Shown piece after piece: positions 43,809 to 52,904 of a stretch of 64,000 nt of DNA (position 1 is its first letter; every line of letters starts with the position of its first letter). Source of the stretch: Winogradskyella ouciana. Its GTDB lineage: Bacteria > Bacteroidota > Bacteroidia > Flavobacteriales > Flavobacteriaceae. The stretch is from NCBI RefSeq assembly GCF_009709615.1, contig NZ_WJYA01000005.1, positions 434,001 to 498,000 on the forward strand, given 5' to 3'. A model generated the notes under the pieces. That model searched no databases and was not told the origin of the DNA. It saw only the letters and a program-made list of their open reading frames with translations. Position numbers and translations under genes: made by a program.

Positions 43809-43824
43809 TGTTCCACGTGGAACA
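43809..43824. other. parS: parS-like palindrome, site 1
   Basis: TGTTCCACGTGGAACA, a perfect 16-bp palindrome. It matches the broad bacterial parS pattern TGTTnCACGTGnAACA recognised by ParB. It is 14 bp before the mnmG start codon. Confidence 0.75.
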
Positions 43825-43838
43825 AAAAGAATTAAGTT

Positions 43839-45710
43839 ATGTTTAACGAAGTCTATGATGTTATAGTTGTTGGTGCTGGCCATGCAGGTAGCGAGGCTGC
43901 GGCTGCGGCTGCCAATATGGGAAGTAAGACTTTGTTAATAACAATGAATCTTCAGAACATCGCTCAGATGTCTTGTAATCCTGCGATGGGAGGAATTGCG
44001 AAAGGACAAATTGTACGCGAGATTGATGCACTTGGCGGTTATAGCGGAATTGTTTCAGATACATCAGCGATTCAATTTAAGATGCTCAATAAATCTAAAG
44101 GACCAGCTATGTGGAGTCCAAGAGTGCAATCAGATAGAATGCGCTTTGCTGAAGATTGGAGATTGCTATTGGAAAACACACCTAATCTTGATTTCTATCA
44201 AGAAATGGTTTCTGGCCTCATTATAGAGAAGGATAAAGTTGTTGGGGTAAAAACATCATTAGGAATTGAAGTGAAGGCTAAGACCGTTGTATTAACCAAT
44301 GGAACTTTTCTAAATGGCTTAATTCATATTGGTGATAAAAATTTTGGCGGAGGTCGAGCAGGTGAAAGAGCTGCAACTGGAATAACGGAAGAGTTGATTG
44401 AAATGGGTTTTGATTCTGGTAGAATGAAAACAGGAACACCGCCTAGAGTCGATGGACGATCGTTAGATTATTCTGTAATGATAGAACAACCCGGAGATGA
44501 AAATCCTGAGAAGTTTTCTTATTTAGATATTACAAAACCATTGCAAGAACAGCGTTCTTGTCATATGACTTATACGAGTCCCGAAGTACATGATTTACTT
44601 CGAGAAGGTTTTGATCGTTCACCAATGTTTAATGGAAGAATACAGAGTGTTGGACCAAGATATTGTCCTTCTATAGAAGATAAGATTAATCGATTTGCTG
44701 ATAAAGATCGTCATCAATTGTTTGTGGAGCCAGAGGGTTGGAACACTGTTGAAGTTTATGTCAATGGATTTTCAACATCGCTACCAGAAGATGTTCAGTT
44801 CAATGCGTTAAGATCTGTAAAAGGGTTTGAGAATGTTAAATTCTTTAGGCCTGGTTATGCTATTGAATATGATTATTTCCCGCCAACACAATTAAAGCAT
44901 ACACTGGAAACTAAATTGGTTGAAGGTTTGTTTTTTGCAGGTCAAATCAATGGAACCACAGGTTATGAAGAGGCAGCATCTCAAGGTTTAATGGCTGGTA
45001 TAAATGCAAGCCTTAAAGTTCAGGAAAGAGATGCTTTTACGCTGCAACGAGACGAAGCTTATATTGGAGTTTTGATTGACGATTTAATCACAAAGGGAAC
45101 TGAAGAGCCATATAGGATGTTTACATCTCGAGCTGAGTATAGAACCTTATTGCGTCAAGACAATGCAGATTTTAGATTAACTCCAAAAGGGTTTGATCTT
45201 GGTTTAGCATCTGAAAAGCGTCTTCGCAGAATGGAAGAAAAACAATCTAAATCTGATGCATTTGTCCAGTTTTTTAAAGATACAAGTGTAAAGCCGGAAG
45301 AAATAAATCCTGTTTTAGAATCTAAGGATTCAGCTAAAGTTAAACAGCAAGACAAAATGTTTAAGCTGTATGCGAGACCTAATATTGTGATAGAGGACAT
45401 GCGCAAAGTGAAGGCTGTAGATAATTACATTAAAGAAAATAATCTAGATTCCGAAGTTATAGAACAAACCGAAATTCAGGTTAAATATGCTGGTTATATT
45501 GAGAAAGAAAAGAATAATGCCGATAAACTAAACCGTCTTGAAAACGTAAAGATTCCGTCTAATTTTGATTATTCAAAGCTTAAGTCTATGAGCATGGAGG
45601 CAAGGCAAAAATTATCAGAAATACAGCCTGTAACCATATCCCAAGCATCAAGAATTAGTGGTGTGTCGCCAAATGATGTTTCGGTTTTACTGGTTTATTT
45701 AGGTCGATAA
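43839..45710 (+). CDS. mnmG: tRNA uridine-5-carboxymethylaminomethyl modification enzyme MnmG (GidA)
   Basis: 623 residues, full length. With MnmE, MnmG installs the cmnm5 group on U34 of several tRNAs, using FAD and NADH. The N-terminal FAD-binding motif reads VIVVGAGHAGSEAAAAAANMG (about 8-28); MSCNPAMGGIAKGQIVREIDALGG and FFRPGYAIEYDYFPP are diagnostic, and the C-terminal helical MnmE-binding region is complete. It lies between two parS-like sites. Confidence 0.98.
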   Translation: MFNEVYDVIVVGAGHAGSEAAAAAANMGSKTLLITMNLQNIAQMSCNPAMGGIAKGQIVREIDALGGYSGIVSDTSAIQFKMLNKSKGPAMWSPRVQSDRMRFAEDWRLLLENTPNLDFYQEMVSGLIIEKDKVVGVKTSLGIEVKAKTVVLTNGTFLNGLIHIGDKNFGGGRAGERAATGITEELIEMGFDSGRMKTGTPPRVDGRSLDYSVMIEQPGDENPEKFSYLDITKPLQEQRSCHMTYTSPEVHDLLREGFDRSPMFNGRIQSVGPRYCPSIEDKINRFADKDRHQLFVEPEGWNTVEVYVNGFSTSLPEDVQFNALRSVKGFENVKFFRPGYAIEYDYFPPTQLKHTLETKLVEGLFFAGQINGTTGYEEAASQGLMAGINASLKVQERDAFTLQRDEAYIGVLIDDLITKGTEEPYRMFTSRAEYRTLLRQDNADFRLTPKGFDLGLASEKRLRRMEEKQSKSDAFVQFFKDTSVKPEEINPVLESKDSAKVKQQDKMFKLYARPNIVIEDMRKVKAVDNYIKENNLDSEVIEQTEIQVKYAGYIEKEKNNADKLNRLENVKIPSNFDYSKLKSMSMEARQKLSEIQPVTISQASRISGVSPNDVSVLLVYLGR

Positions 45711-45717
45711 TATATTA

Positions 45718-45733
45718 TGTTCCACGTGGAACA
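45718..45733. other. parS: parS-like palindrome, site 2
   Basis: TGTTCCACGTGGAACA again, identical to site 1 and here extended to a 20-bp palindrome (TATG...CATA). It starts 8 bp after the mnmG stop codon. Confidence 0.75.
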
Positions 45734-45757
45734 TAACAAAACTATATACCATAATTT

Positions 45758-45783
45758 GTCATTCTGAATTAGATTCAGAACCC
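45758..45783. repeat. Dispersed intergenic repeat (GTCATTCTGAATTAG type)
   Basis: It contains a perfect 8-bp stem TTCTGAAT-TAG-ATTCAGAA and belongs to the same CTGA-core family as other intergenic repeats here. Confidence 0.55.
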
Positions 45784-45789
45784 TTTAGA

Positions 45790-46647
45790 ATGAATAATAA
45801 ACCAACATATTTAACAGTAAAAGATCATTCGGTCTCGGGTGAAACCTTTCAGTTATTATATAATGACGAGTTGGATATGTTGGAGACATTCCCGCAGCCG
45901 AAGGCAGAGAATCTTTCAGATTATTATAACAGCGAGAACTATATTTCTCATACCGATACCAAACGAAATTTATTTGAACGAGTTTATCACATAGTGAGAA
46001 GTATTTCACTAAAACGAAAACTTAAGCTCATTAACGCTTTTAAGTCAGAAGATAAAACACTTTTAGATATTGGCTGCGGAACGGGTGATTTTTTAGAAAC
46101 CGCACAAAATGATAGTTGGCAAATCACAGGAATTGAACCTAACAAAAATGCAAGACAAATTGCAAATTCTAAAACTAATAATTCAGTTTTTGAGATAGAT
46201 CACTTAGCTGATTTAGAACAAAACACTTTTGACGTTATTACGCTTTGGCACGTGTTAGAACATTTGCCAAATTTAGATATGCATGCTAAATTATTTAAGC
46301 GACTTTTAAAACCAAATGGCAGATTGGTGATAGCGGTTCCTAATTTTAAAAGTTATGATGCTAAGCACTATCAAAACTTTTGGGCAGCTTATGATGTGCC
46401 GAGACATTTATGGCACTTTTCAAAAACCTCAATTTCAAAAATGTTTCAACCACAAAACCTTAAAGTAGTAAAAATCTTACCAATGGTTTTTGACGCCTAT
46501 TACGTGAGTTTGCTTTCAGAAAAATATAAATCAGGATGGATGAACCCACTTAGAGCATTTTGGATAGGAATGCAATCAAATCAAAAAGCAAAACGCTCAA
46601 AAGAGTATTCATCTCATATTTATATCTTAAAACAACAGGATACTTAA
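45790..46647 (+). CDS. Class I SAM-dependent methyltransferase
   Basis: 285 residues. The SAM-binding motif I reads LLDIGCGTGDFLE (about 92-104) with acidic motif ITGIEPN and motif IV DVITLWHVLEHLPN. An N-terminal segment (LTVKDHSVSGETFQLLYNDELDMLETFPQP) resembles the Methyltransf_23-type family in which a small N-terminal element precedes the domain. The acceptor is unknown; relatives act on glycans, lipids or quinones. Confidence 0.85.
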   Translation: MNNKPTYLTVKDHSVSGETFQLLYNDELDMLETFPQPKAENLSDYYNSENYISHTDTKRNLFERVYHIVRSISLKRKLKLINAFKSEDKTLLDIGCGTGDFLETAQNDSWQITGIEPNKNARQIANSKTNNSVFEIDHLADLEQNTFDVITLWHVLEHLPNLDMHAKLFKRLLKPNGRLVIAVPNFKSYDAKHYQNFWAAYDVPRHLWHFSKTSISKMFQPQNLKVVKILPMVFDAYYVSLLSEKYKSGWMNPLRAFWIGMQSNQKAKRSKEYSSHIYILKQQDT

Positions 46648-46827
46648 ATAAAAGACAACTGTTTAATTTTAGTCCATTATAATAGCAGATTACAGGCTAA
46701 AAAACCAAAATGCGCTTAAAACGCTTTATTTTAGCTCAAAACCAATAACTTTTAATAATAAAAGAGGTAAGTCACCATAGGTTTTATTAATGGTAATAAA
46801 ATTATGTAATTCACAAGCTAACTTTTA

Positions 46828-46835
46828 TACATTTG
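46828..46835 (+). promoter_or_regulatory. -7 promoter element TACATTTG for the Skp-like gene
   Basis: TAnnTTTG match 25 bp before the ATG at 46861. Confidence 0.55.
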
Positions 46836-46860
46836 CAAAAATTTAAATAGAATTAAAATC

Positions 46861-47415
46861 ATGAAAAAAATAATTGTTGCCTTAATTACTTTGGTCGTTT
46901 TTGCGTCTTGCCAAGAACAACAAAAAATCGCATTCATTGATAACAGTAAAGTCATTAATGATTATCAAATGAAAATTGATATAGAAGAAAAGTTTAAAGG
47001 AAAAGACGAAGTTTTTAAAAAGAGAATGGATAGTGTCGGAAAAGCTTTTCAAACAGAAGCGCAAAAACTAAGTGTTGATGCACAAAAGATGTCAAGGACC
47101 AAGCAAGAGGAAATTTATAATGAGCTGGGGCAAAAACAACAAATGTTACAGCAACAGTTTCAGTATGAGCAACAACTGATGCAGCAGGAATTCAATACCG
47201 AGATTGACTCTGTAATATCTAAAGTCAGGACTTTTGTTGAAGACTATGGAAAAGACAACGGCTACACTTATATTTTAGGAAAAAATGAAGCGGGAAGCGT
47301 GATGTACGGTAGTGATGCTAACGATATTTCAGAAACCATTACCAAAGCACTAAATGATGCTTACGGTAAAAAAGATGCTGAAGCTTCTACCTCTGAAGAG
47401 GCAAAAGAAGAATAA
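46861..47415 (+). CDS. OmpH/Skp-family periplasmic chaperone, lipoprotein
   Basis: 184 residues with lipobox VVFASC (Cys at about 17). The rest is the long helical hairpin of OmpH/Skp (KIAFIDNSKVINDYQMKIDIEEKFKG ... MQQEFNTEIDSVISKVRTFVEDYGKDNGYTYILGKNEAG). Skp holds unfolded barrel proteins in the periplasm. The lipoprotein anchor makes this one membrane-bound. A terminator follows at 47439. Confidence 0.9.
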   Translation: MKKIIVALITLVVFASCQEQQKIAFIDNSKVINDYQMKIDIEEKFKGKDEVFKKRMDSVGKAFQTEAQKLSVDAQKMSRTKQEEIYNELGQKQQMLQQQFQYEQQLMQQEFNTEIDSVISKVRTFVEDYGKDNGYTYILGKNEAGSVMYGSDANDISETITKALNDAYGKKDAEASTSEEAKEE

Positions 47416-47438
47416 ATATTGATAACATAGTTCAAACT

Positions 47439-47468
47439 AAGGCCGAGCTACATAGCTTGGCTTTTTTT
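47439..47468 (+). terminator. Terminator after the Skp-like gene, overlapping the holB stop codon
   Basis: GGCCGAGCT pairs with AGCTTGGCT (two G-T pairs) around ACAT, followed by a T-tract. The minus-strand holB stop codon at 47448 lies in the stem. Confidence 0.7.
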
Positions 47469-48608
47469 ATGCAATAACCTTGTTAACTTAATAGACAGAT
47501 CTGTCAGGATAATTTTAGAATTCCCATTACGTTCAATATGGTAAATAGCATCTTGCAACTCGTCGGAAATCTCTAAAATATTTGCGTCATGAACAAAAGG
47601 CGCGAATTTCTCAAGTTTAAAATCTTCTGATTTGGGTTCTAGATAAACCAATTCATCAGCTTTATAATTCAACAGCAGAGCCTGTCTAAAATAATTTAAG
47701 CAAAAGCTTAAGAATTTCTTTTGTGTTTCCCGACCTGTTTTGGCAATTTCCTCAGACCAAGAAATTAAATCGTGAATGGCACTTTTATTTCCTCTAGCCT
47801 TAAAAGCAGAACGCACCCAAAGGATAAACCATTTTTCAAATTGAATATCCTCACTATCCTGATAGATTAAATCACAAGCCTTGTTGTAGTTTCCGTTGGA
47901 CTGATGTGCAATTTTTGTGGCAACAGCATTTTCAATATGATAATTCTTTACTAATGCCTCGGTAATAGCCTCTTCTGCTAAAGGAGGAAAGTGTAAAACC
48001 TGACAACGAGAAAGAATGGTATTAATGATTTGCTCTTCATCCTCTGCTATCAGAATAAAGATGGTTTTTTCAGGTGGCTCTTCAATTAACTTTAAAAGTT
48101 TATTGGCGGCTGGTATATTCATTTTTTCAGCCATCCAAATAATCATAACCTTGTAGCCACCTTCATAAGATTTTAGAGAAAGAGATTTCACAATCTCCAA
48201 GGCTTCATCAACACCTATCTGTCCCTGTTTATTATCTACTCCAAGAAGTTTATACCAATCAAATAGATTACCATAGGGCTGCTGCTCTAAAAGTTGTCGC
48301 CACTCCTCGAGATAAAAGCTTGAAACAGGCTTACTTTTTACTTTATCACTGGTGGTTACCGGAAACGCAAAATGCAAATCAGGATGCGAGAAGTTTTTAA
48401 ACTTTAAATTACAGGCATCATTTCCGCCCGTATTTTCGCCATTCGTGTTACTGCACAGAATATATTGCGCATATGCTAGTGCCATTGGTAACGTACCAGA
48501 ACCTTCAGGTCCAACAAAAAGTTGCGCATGTGCAATTCTACCTTTATCAACACTGGTTGTAAGGTGGTTTTTAATATGAGCCTGTCCTAAAACTTCAGAA
48601 AATAGCAT
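47448..48608 (-). CDS. holB: DNA polymerase III subunit delta'
   Basis: 386 residues. The delta' subunit is the stator of the clamp loader. The N-terminus reads LGQAHIKNHLTTSVDKGRIAHAQLFVGPEGSGTLPMALAYAQYILC; the P-loop place is GPEGSGT without the Lys of a working Walker A, as expected for delta'. Later parts fit the family (MNIPAANKLLKLIEEPPEKTIFILIAEDEEQIINTILSRCQ, the SRC motif). The promoter element ends 4 bp before the ATG. Confidence 0.93.
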   Translation of the reverse strand: MLFSEVLGQAHIKNHLTTSVDKGRIAHAQLFVGPEGSGTLPMALAYAQYILCSNTNGENTGGNDACNLKFKNFSHPDLHFAFPVTTSDKVKSKPVSSFYLEEWRQLLEQQPYGNLFDWYKLLGVDNKQGQIGVDEALEIVKSLSLKSYEGGYKVMIIWMAEKMNIPAANKLLKLIEEPPEKTIFILIAEDEEQIINTILSRCQVLHFPPLAEEAITEALVKNYHIENAVATKIAHQSNGNYNKACDLIYQDSEDIQFEKWFILWVRSAFKARGNKSAIHDLISWSEEIAKTGRETQKKFLSFCLNYFRQALLLNYKADELVYLEPKSEDFKLEKFAPFVHDANILEISDELQDAIYHIERNGNSKIILTDLSIKLTRLLHKKSQAM

Positions 48609-48612
48609 AGGG

Positions 48613-48620
48613 CAAAACTA
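48613..48620 (-). promoter_or_regulatory. -7 promoter element TAGTTTTG for holB
   Basis: Minus-strand TAGTTTTG ends 4 bp before the holB ATG; a leaderless mRNA is possible. Confidence 0.5.
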
Positions 48621-48695
48621 TGCATTATTTTATCCATAAAAAACTATCAATTAAATGTAATAGACATAATGCTATTTAAGCATCTAAAGGTTCTG

Positions 48696-48727
48696 TTTGT
48701 CAAATGCACATTATGGGTTTATATTTG
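48696..48727 (+). promoter_or_regulatory. Promoter (TTTG, 20 bp, TATATTTG) for pgk
   Basis: TTTG at 48696-48699, 20-bp spacer, TATATTTG at 48720-48727. This is the clearest complete -33/-7 pair in the window, with an 18-bp leader to the ATG. Confidence 0.7.
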
Positions 48728-48745
48728 CTTTTCAAAATTTAAAAT

Positions 48746-49933
48746 ATGAAGACCATAAACGATTTCAATTTTCAAGATAAAAAAGCATTAATACGCGTAG
48801 ATTTTAATGTGCCATTAAACGATAGCCTTGAAGTAACAGACGCCACTCGAATCGTCTCTGCTAAACCGACTATAATTAAGATTTTAGAAGATGGCGGGAG
48901 TTGTGTACTAATGTCGCATTTGGGAAGACCAAAGGGTGTTCAGGAAGAATTTTCCCTTAAGCACATTGTAGATAAAATTGAAGACGTTTTGGGTGTTGAA
49001 GTAAAATTCGCCAAAAATTGTATTGGCGAAGAAGCAGAGGAAAAAGCAAGTACACTGCAACCTGGAGAAATCTTGTTGCTTGAAAACCTGCGTTTTCATG
49101 AAGAGGAAACTAAAGGTGATGTGGATTTTGCTGAAAAACTTTCTAAACTAGGTGATATTTATGTGAATGACGCCTTTGGTACAGCGCATAGAGCACATGC
49201 CTCTACCACAATCGTTGCACAGTTTTTTCCTGAGGCAAAATGTTTTGGTCACTTATTGGCAAAGGAAATAGAAAGTATTAAAAAAGTATTGGAAGGTGGA
49301 GAAAAACCAGTACTAGCAGTACTTGGCGGAGCAAAAGTGTCTTCAAAAATCACAGTGATTGAAAATATATTAGATAAAGTAGATCATTTAATTATAGGAG
49401 GAGGAATGACGTTTACCTTCATAAAAGCCCAAGGAGGAAATATTGGAGATTCTATTTGCGAAGACGATAAAACAGCTTTGGCTTTAGACATTATGAAACA
49501 AGCAGAAGCAAAAAATGTCAAAATCCACTTACCTGTTGATGTCGTTGCTGCGGATGCTTTTAGTAACGATGCGAATACACAAATTTGTGATGTTAGGCAA
49601 ATCCCAGATGGTTGGCAAGGCTTAGATGCTGGACCAAAGTCTTTGGAAATTTTCGATGATGTAGTAAACCAAAGCAAAACGATATTATGGAACGGTCCCC
49701 TTGGTGTTTTTGAAATGGAAAATTTCGCAAAAGGCACTATAGCTTTGGGCGAATCGATTGCGCAGTCCACTAAAAATGGCGCATTCTCACTAGTTGGTGG
49801 AGGAGACTCTGTTGCAGCCGTAAAGCAATTCGGGTTTGAAGATAAGGTAAGCTACGTGAGCACAGGTGGTGGGGCAATGTTAGAGAGCTTAGAAGGTAAA
49901 ACCTTACCAGGAATTGCTGCTATTTTAGACTAA
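48746..49933 (+). CDS. pgk: Phosphoglycerate kinase
   Basis: 395 residues, normal length. It transfers phosphate from 1,3-bisphosphoglycerate to ADP in glycolysis. Diagnostic segments: [13 protein letters not shown] (about 14-26), [60 protein letters not shown], and the nucleotide-binding [10 protein letters not shown] near the C-terminus. It is transcribed alone from a strong-looking promoter. Confidence 0.98.
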   Translation: MKTINDFNFQDKKALIRVDFNVPLNDSLEVTDATRIVSAKPTIIKILEDGGSCVLMSHLGRPKGVQEEFSLKHIVDKIEDVLGVEVKFAKNCIGEEAEEKASTLQPGEILLLENLRFHEEETKGDVDFAEKLSKLGDIYVNDAFGTAHRAHASTTIVAQFFPEAKCFGHLLAKEIESIKKVLEGGEKPVLAVLGGAKVSSKITVIENILDKVDHLIIGGGMTFTFIKAQGGNIGDSICEDDKTALALDIMKQAEAKNVKIHLPVDVVAADAFSNDANTQICDVRQIPDGWQGLDAGPKSLEIFDDVVNQSKTILWNGPLGVFEMENFAKGTIALGESIAQSTKNGAFSLVGGGDSVAAVKQFGFEDKVSYVSTGGGAMLESLEGKTLPGIAAILD

Positions 49934-49968
49934 AGTCGTAAAAAATACTATTTTAGAGCCTCTAACGT

Positions 49969-49976
49969 TATATTTG
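49969..49976 (+). promoter_or_regulatory. -7 promoter element TATATTTG for the lytic transglycosylase gene
   Basis: TAnnTTTG match 19 bp before the ATG at 49996. Confidence 0.55.
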
Positions 49977-49995
49977 GCACATCTAAACTAGGTCT

Positions 49996-51552
49996 ATGGG
50001 AATTAAAGGTATTGTATCATTTTGCTTACTCATGTTTATGTCTTTTGGTTTTTCTCAAGTAAAAACTGATAGCATAACTAAGCAACAAACAAAGATTTCC
50101 GAGAAAACAGACACCATAGTTGATGGCTCTGTAATACCACATAAAAATATTCCTGCCGAGATTGATTCTTTAAACATCAAAAACCTTCAGGATTTAGCTG
50201 AAGCTGCTGAGTTAGATCAAAAATGGTTAGATGAGCTTTATAACAACTCATTATTTGATACCATTTACAAATCGGTTTCAGAACTAACTTACGAACCTGT
50301 TGATTATCCAGAATTAACCACAGATACCTTAAAAGCGAGGCTAAAACGACTCAATGCCAGAACACCTTTCAATGTAGAATATAACCCTTCATTAGAAAGT
50401 GTTATAAAAAACTATCTCAAATATAGACGCACATCCATGGAGCGCTTAATGGGATTAAGCCATTTTTATTTCCCAATGTTTGAGCAAGAGTTTGACAATT
50501 ATAATATTCCCTTGGAAATGAAGTATCTCTCAATTGTAGAATCTGCACTAAAACCCAGAGCACGTTCTAGAGTTGGTGCAACAGGTTTATGGCAATTTAT
50601 GTTTGCTACCGGGAAAGAATATAAATTGGATGTGAGCAGCTATGTAGATGAACGAAGTGACCCAATAAAATCGACAACTGCAGCAGCTCAATACCTATCT
50701 AGGCTTTATAAAATCTTTGGAGATTGGGACTTAGCTTTAGCCGCCTATAATTCAGGACCAGGAAATGTCAATAAAGCCATAAGGCGTTCAGGTGGTTATA
50801 AGAACTATTGGAATATCCGCCAAAACCTACCAAGGGAAACAGCTGGCTATGTTCCCGCGTTTTTGGCAACTATGTACATTTTTGAATATGCTAAAGAACA
50901 CGGTTTTAAACCTGAGCGACCAGCATTTCAGTATGTACAAACAGACACCATCCATGTGAAGCAAATGATTTCTTTAGATCAGGTCTCTGAGACTACGGGA
51001 GTAAAAATTGAAGAGCTACAGTTTTTGAATCCGTCTTATAAATTGGACATTATACCTAAGGTAGACGGAAAAACCTACACACTACGTTTGCCCAGAGAAG
51101 CTGTCGGTATCTTTACCACAAACGAAGATAAAATATATGCTTTTGCAAATGCAGAATTTAATAAGCGTGAAAAACCTTTGCCACAATTGTTGAATTCTGA
51201 TACCAAAATAAGATACCGCGTTAAGAGTGGCGATTATTTAGGCAAGATTGCAAGGAGGTATGGAGTGCGAGTAAGCCAGATAAAACGTTGGAACGGTCTC
51301 AGAAGTAACAACCTAAAAATTGGACAGCGCCTAACCATCTACCCGAGAAATCCAGTTGCTTCTACAAAACCAAAAACAGAAAAAAAGGTTGTAAATACAA
51401 ACGGTAAACAAATTTATAAAGTAAGATCTGGTGATTCGCTTTGGAGTATTGCCCAAAAATTTTCTGGAGTTTCTGTTCAAAATCTTAAAGAATGGAACGA
51501 TATTAGTGGTAGTAAACTCAAAATAGGAATGACACTTGTTGTGTCAGAATAA
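49996..51552 (+). CDS. MltD-like lytic transglycosylase with two LysM domains
   Basis: 518 residues. A Sec signal (to about GFSQ) is followed by an SLT domain with the catalytic Glu in LEMKYLSIVESALKPRARSRVGATGLWQFM (about residue 179) and AYNSGPGNVNKAIRRSGG. Two LysM modules lie at about 405-450 (YRVKSGDYLGKIARRYGVRVSQIKRWNGL) and 472-517 (YKVRSGDSLWSIAQKFSGVSVQNLKEWNDI). It cleaves peptidoglycan glycan strands in the periplasm. The DUF4837 gene follows after 23 bp. Confidence 0.95.
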   Translation: MGIKGIVSFCLLMFMSFGFSQVKTDSITKQQTKISEKTDTIVDGSVIPHKNIPAEIDSLNIKNLQDLAEAAELDQKWLDELYNNSLFDTIYKSVSELTYEPVDYPELTTDTLKARLKRLNARTPFNVEYNPSLESVIKNYLKYRRTSMERLMGLSHFYFPMFEQEFDNYNIPLEMKYLSIVESALKPRARSRVGATGLWQFMFATGKEYKLDVSSYVDERSDPIKSTTAAAQYLSRLYKIFGDWDLALAAYNSGPGNVNKAIRRSGGYKNYWNIRQNLPRETAGYVPAFLATMYIFEYAKEHGFKPERPAFQYVQTDTIHVKQMISLDQVSETTGVKIEELQFLNPSYKLDIIPKVDGKTYTLRLPREAVGIFTTNEDKIYAFANAEFNKREKPLPQLLNSDTKIRYRVKSGDYLGKIARRYGVRVSQIKRWNGLRSNNLKIGQRLTIYPRNPVASTKPKTEKKVVNTNGKQIYKVRSGDSLWSIAQKFSGVSVQNLKEWNDISGSKLKIGMTLVVSE

Positions 51553-51575
51553 AAAAATCAACAAAAAATAAACTT

Positions 51576-52556
51576 ATGAGAACATTATACACTTTACTGT
51601 TCTGTGTGCTATTGGTTGCATGTGGTGACAAAAAAGACGATGACAAAACAACTTATCTCCCAGCATCTAACGGTATTTTAAACAGTATTTCGGTGGTTGT
51701 AGACAATACGCTTTGGGAAGGTAGTGTGGGTGAAAGTGTTAGAGAAATTTTTGCCGCACCACTTAATGGGCTGCCAACAGACGAACCAATGTTTAATTTA
51801 AAACAGATTCCGCCTCAAGTTTTTGACGGTTTTGCTACACGCAGCAGAATTGTTCTTAAAATTGAGAAAAGTGATGTAGAAGCGACGACTATTATTAAGA
51901 ATAATGTTTTTGCAAAGCCACAAACCGTAGCTGTAGTTCGTGGGAAAACAAATCAAGATATAATTGCTCAATTAAAAGAAAGCAAAGCGAGAATTATTGA
52001 TGCATTTAATAAAGAAGAAGTAAAGGAGAAGCAAAGACAAATCAATAAATCACTTTTAAAAGACGAAAAAATGGAAAATCAGCTTGGTTTTACAGTTGAT
52101 ATTCCTTCAGTCTATAAGTTTGGAAAATCAGAGAAAGACTTTTATTGGCTAAGGAAAGCGTTGGACAATAGTAAAACTATAGATATTATGTTTTATGAAG
52201 TTCCAATGGAAACAATTTCTGAAGGTGATAGCACTGTTGTTGACATTATTAAAATGCGAAATCACATTACAAAAACTAAAGTCCCAGGCGAAGATGGTAT
52301 TTATATGAAGGTTGAAGACGCCTTCGCACCGGCAATGTTTAAAACCATAATTGATAATAAACCAACTTATGAAGTCAGAGGACTTTGGGATATGGAAGGT
52401 TATACCATGGGAGGGCCTTTTATAACCTTCGCCATAGAGGATAAAGTGAACAAACGCTATTTAATTGCAGATGGTTATGTGTATGCACCATCACTTAATA
52501 AGGGCGAATACATTTTTGAAATAGAGTCAATCGTTAAATCCATAACTATTAAGTAA
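51576..52556 (+). CDS. DUF4837 lipoprotein
   Basis: 326 residues with lipobox LLVACGD. The start of the mature part (LPASNGILNSISVVVDNTLWEGSVGESVREIFAAPLNGLPTDEPMFNLKQIPP) fits the DUF4837 family of Bacteroidota envelope proteins as I know it. Function unknown. Its position right behind the lytic transglycosylase suggests a cell-wall link. Confidence 0.8.
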   Translation: MRTLYTLLFCVLLVACGDKKDDDKTTYLPASNGILNSISVVVDNTLWEGSVGESVREIFAAPLNGLPTDEPMFNLKQIPPQVFDGFATRSRIVLKIEKSDVEATTIIKNNVFAKPQTVAVVRGKTNQDIIAQLKESKARIIDAFNKEEVKEKQRQINKSLLKDEKMENQLGFTVDIPSVYKFGKSEKDFYWLRKALDNSKTIDIMFYEVPMETISEGDSTVVDIIKMRNHITKTKVPGEDGIYMKVEDAFAPAMFKTIIDNKPTYEVRGLWDMEGYTMGGPFITFAIEDKVNKRYLIADGYVYAPSLNKGEYIFEIESIVKSITIK

Positions 52557-52557
52557 T

Positions 52558-52590
52558 AAAAAAGCCAACTGATTCAGTTGGCTTTTTTTA
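52558..52590. terminator. Terminator after DUF4837 (probably bidirectional)
   Basis: AAAAAAGCCAACTG pairs with CAGTTGGCTTTTTT around a 3-nt loop. It separates the plus DUF4837 gene from the minus tatA gene. Confidence 0.85.
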
Positions 52591-52608
52591 TGTTTTTCAA
52601 TTAAGGAA

Positions 52609-52791
52609 CTATTCTTTTTCCTTATTGTCAGCAGGATCTTCTTTACTTGCGTCTTTAAACTCTTTGATACCACTACCCAAACCCCTCATTAGTTCAGGAA
52701 TTTTTTTACCACCAAACAATAGTAAAATGGCCACAACTATTAAAACAATTTGCCATGGACCCAACGCTAAAACTATATTGCTAGAAATCAT
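52609..52791 (-). CDS. tatA: Sec-independent translocase subunit TatA/E
   Basis: 60 residues from ATG 52791 ([45 protein letters not shown] is the core). A longer frame starts at a TTG (52812), but that codon lies inside the promoter element, so the ATG is preferred. One membrane helix, the hinge [14 protein letters not shown] and an amphipathic helix plus acidic tail are typical of TatA, which forms the pore for folded proteins. tatC is not in the window. Confidence 0.93.
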   Translation of the reverse strand: MISSNIVLALGPWQIVLIVVAILLLFGGKKIPELMRGLGSGIKEFKDASKEDPADNKEKE

Positions 52792-52809
52792 ATTTTTAAA
52801 TTTAGACCA

Positions 52810-52817
52810 CAAAGTTA
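52810..52817 (-). promoter_or_regulatory. -7 promoter element TAACTTTG for tatA
   Basis: Minus-strand TAACTTTG lies 18 bp before the ATG at 52791 and covers the alternative TTG codon, which argues against that start. Confidence 0.55.
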
Positions 52818-52891
52818 GTAATTATACTTTAATTATAACGTTGTAAACCCAACTTTAGCACTTATTGATAGCGCTATTTCACTATTTTAAC

Positions 52892-52899
52892 TAATTTTG
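52892..52899 (+). promoter_or_regulatory. -7 promoter element TAATTTTG for the M23 peptidase gene
   Basis: TAnnTTTG ends 5 bp before the ATG at 52905, leaving almost no leader. Confidence 0.5.
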
Positions 52900-52904
52900 T
52901 TTTA

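Noticed and set aside
43861..44064. Short minus-strand open frame opposite the FAD domain of mnmG
   Set aside because: Gln/Pro-rich shadow of the Ala/Gly-rich FAD motif.
46246..46256. Further CACGTG words (for example in the methyltransferase and lepA) as parS
   Set aside because: They lack the flanking TGTTC/GAACA arms, so they are not parS-like.
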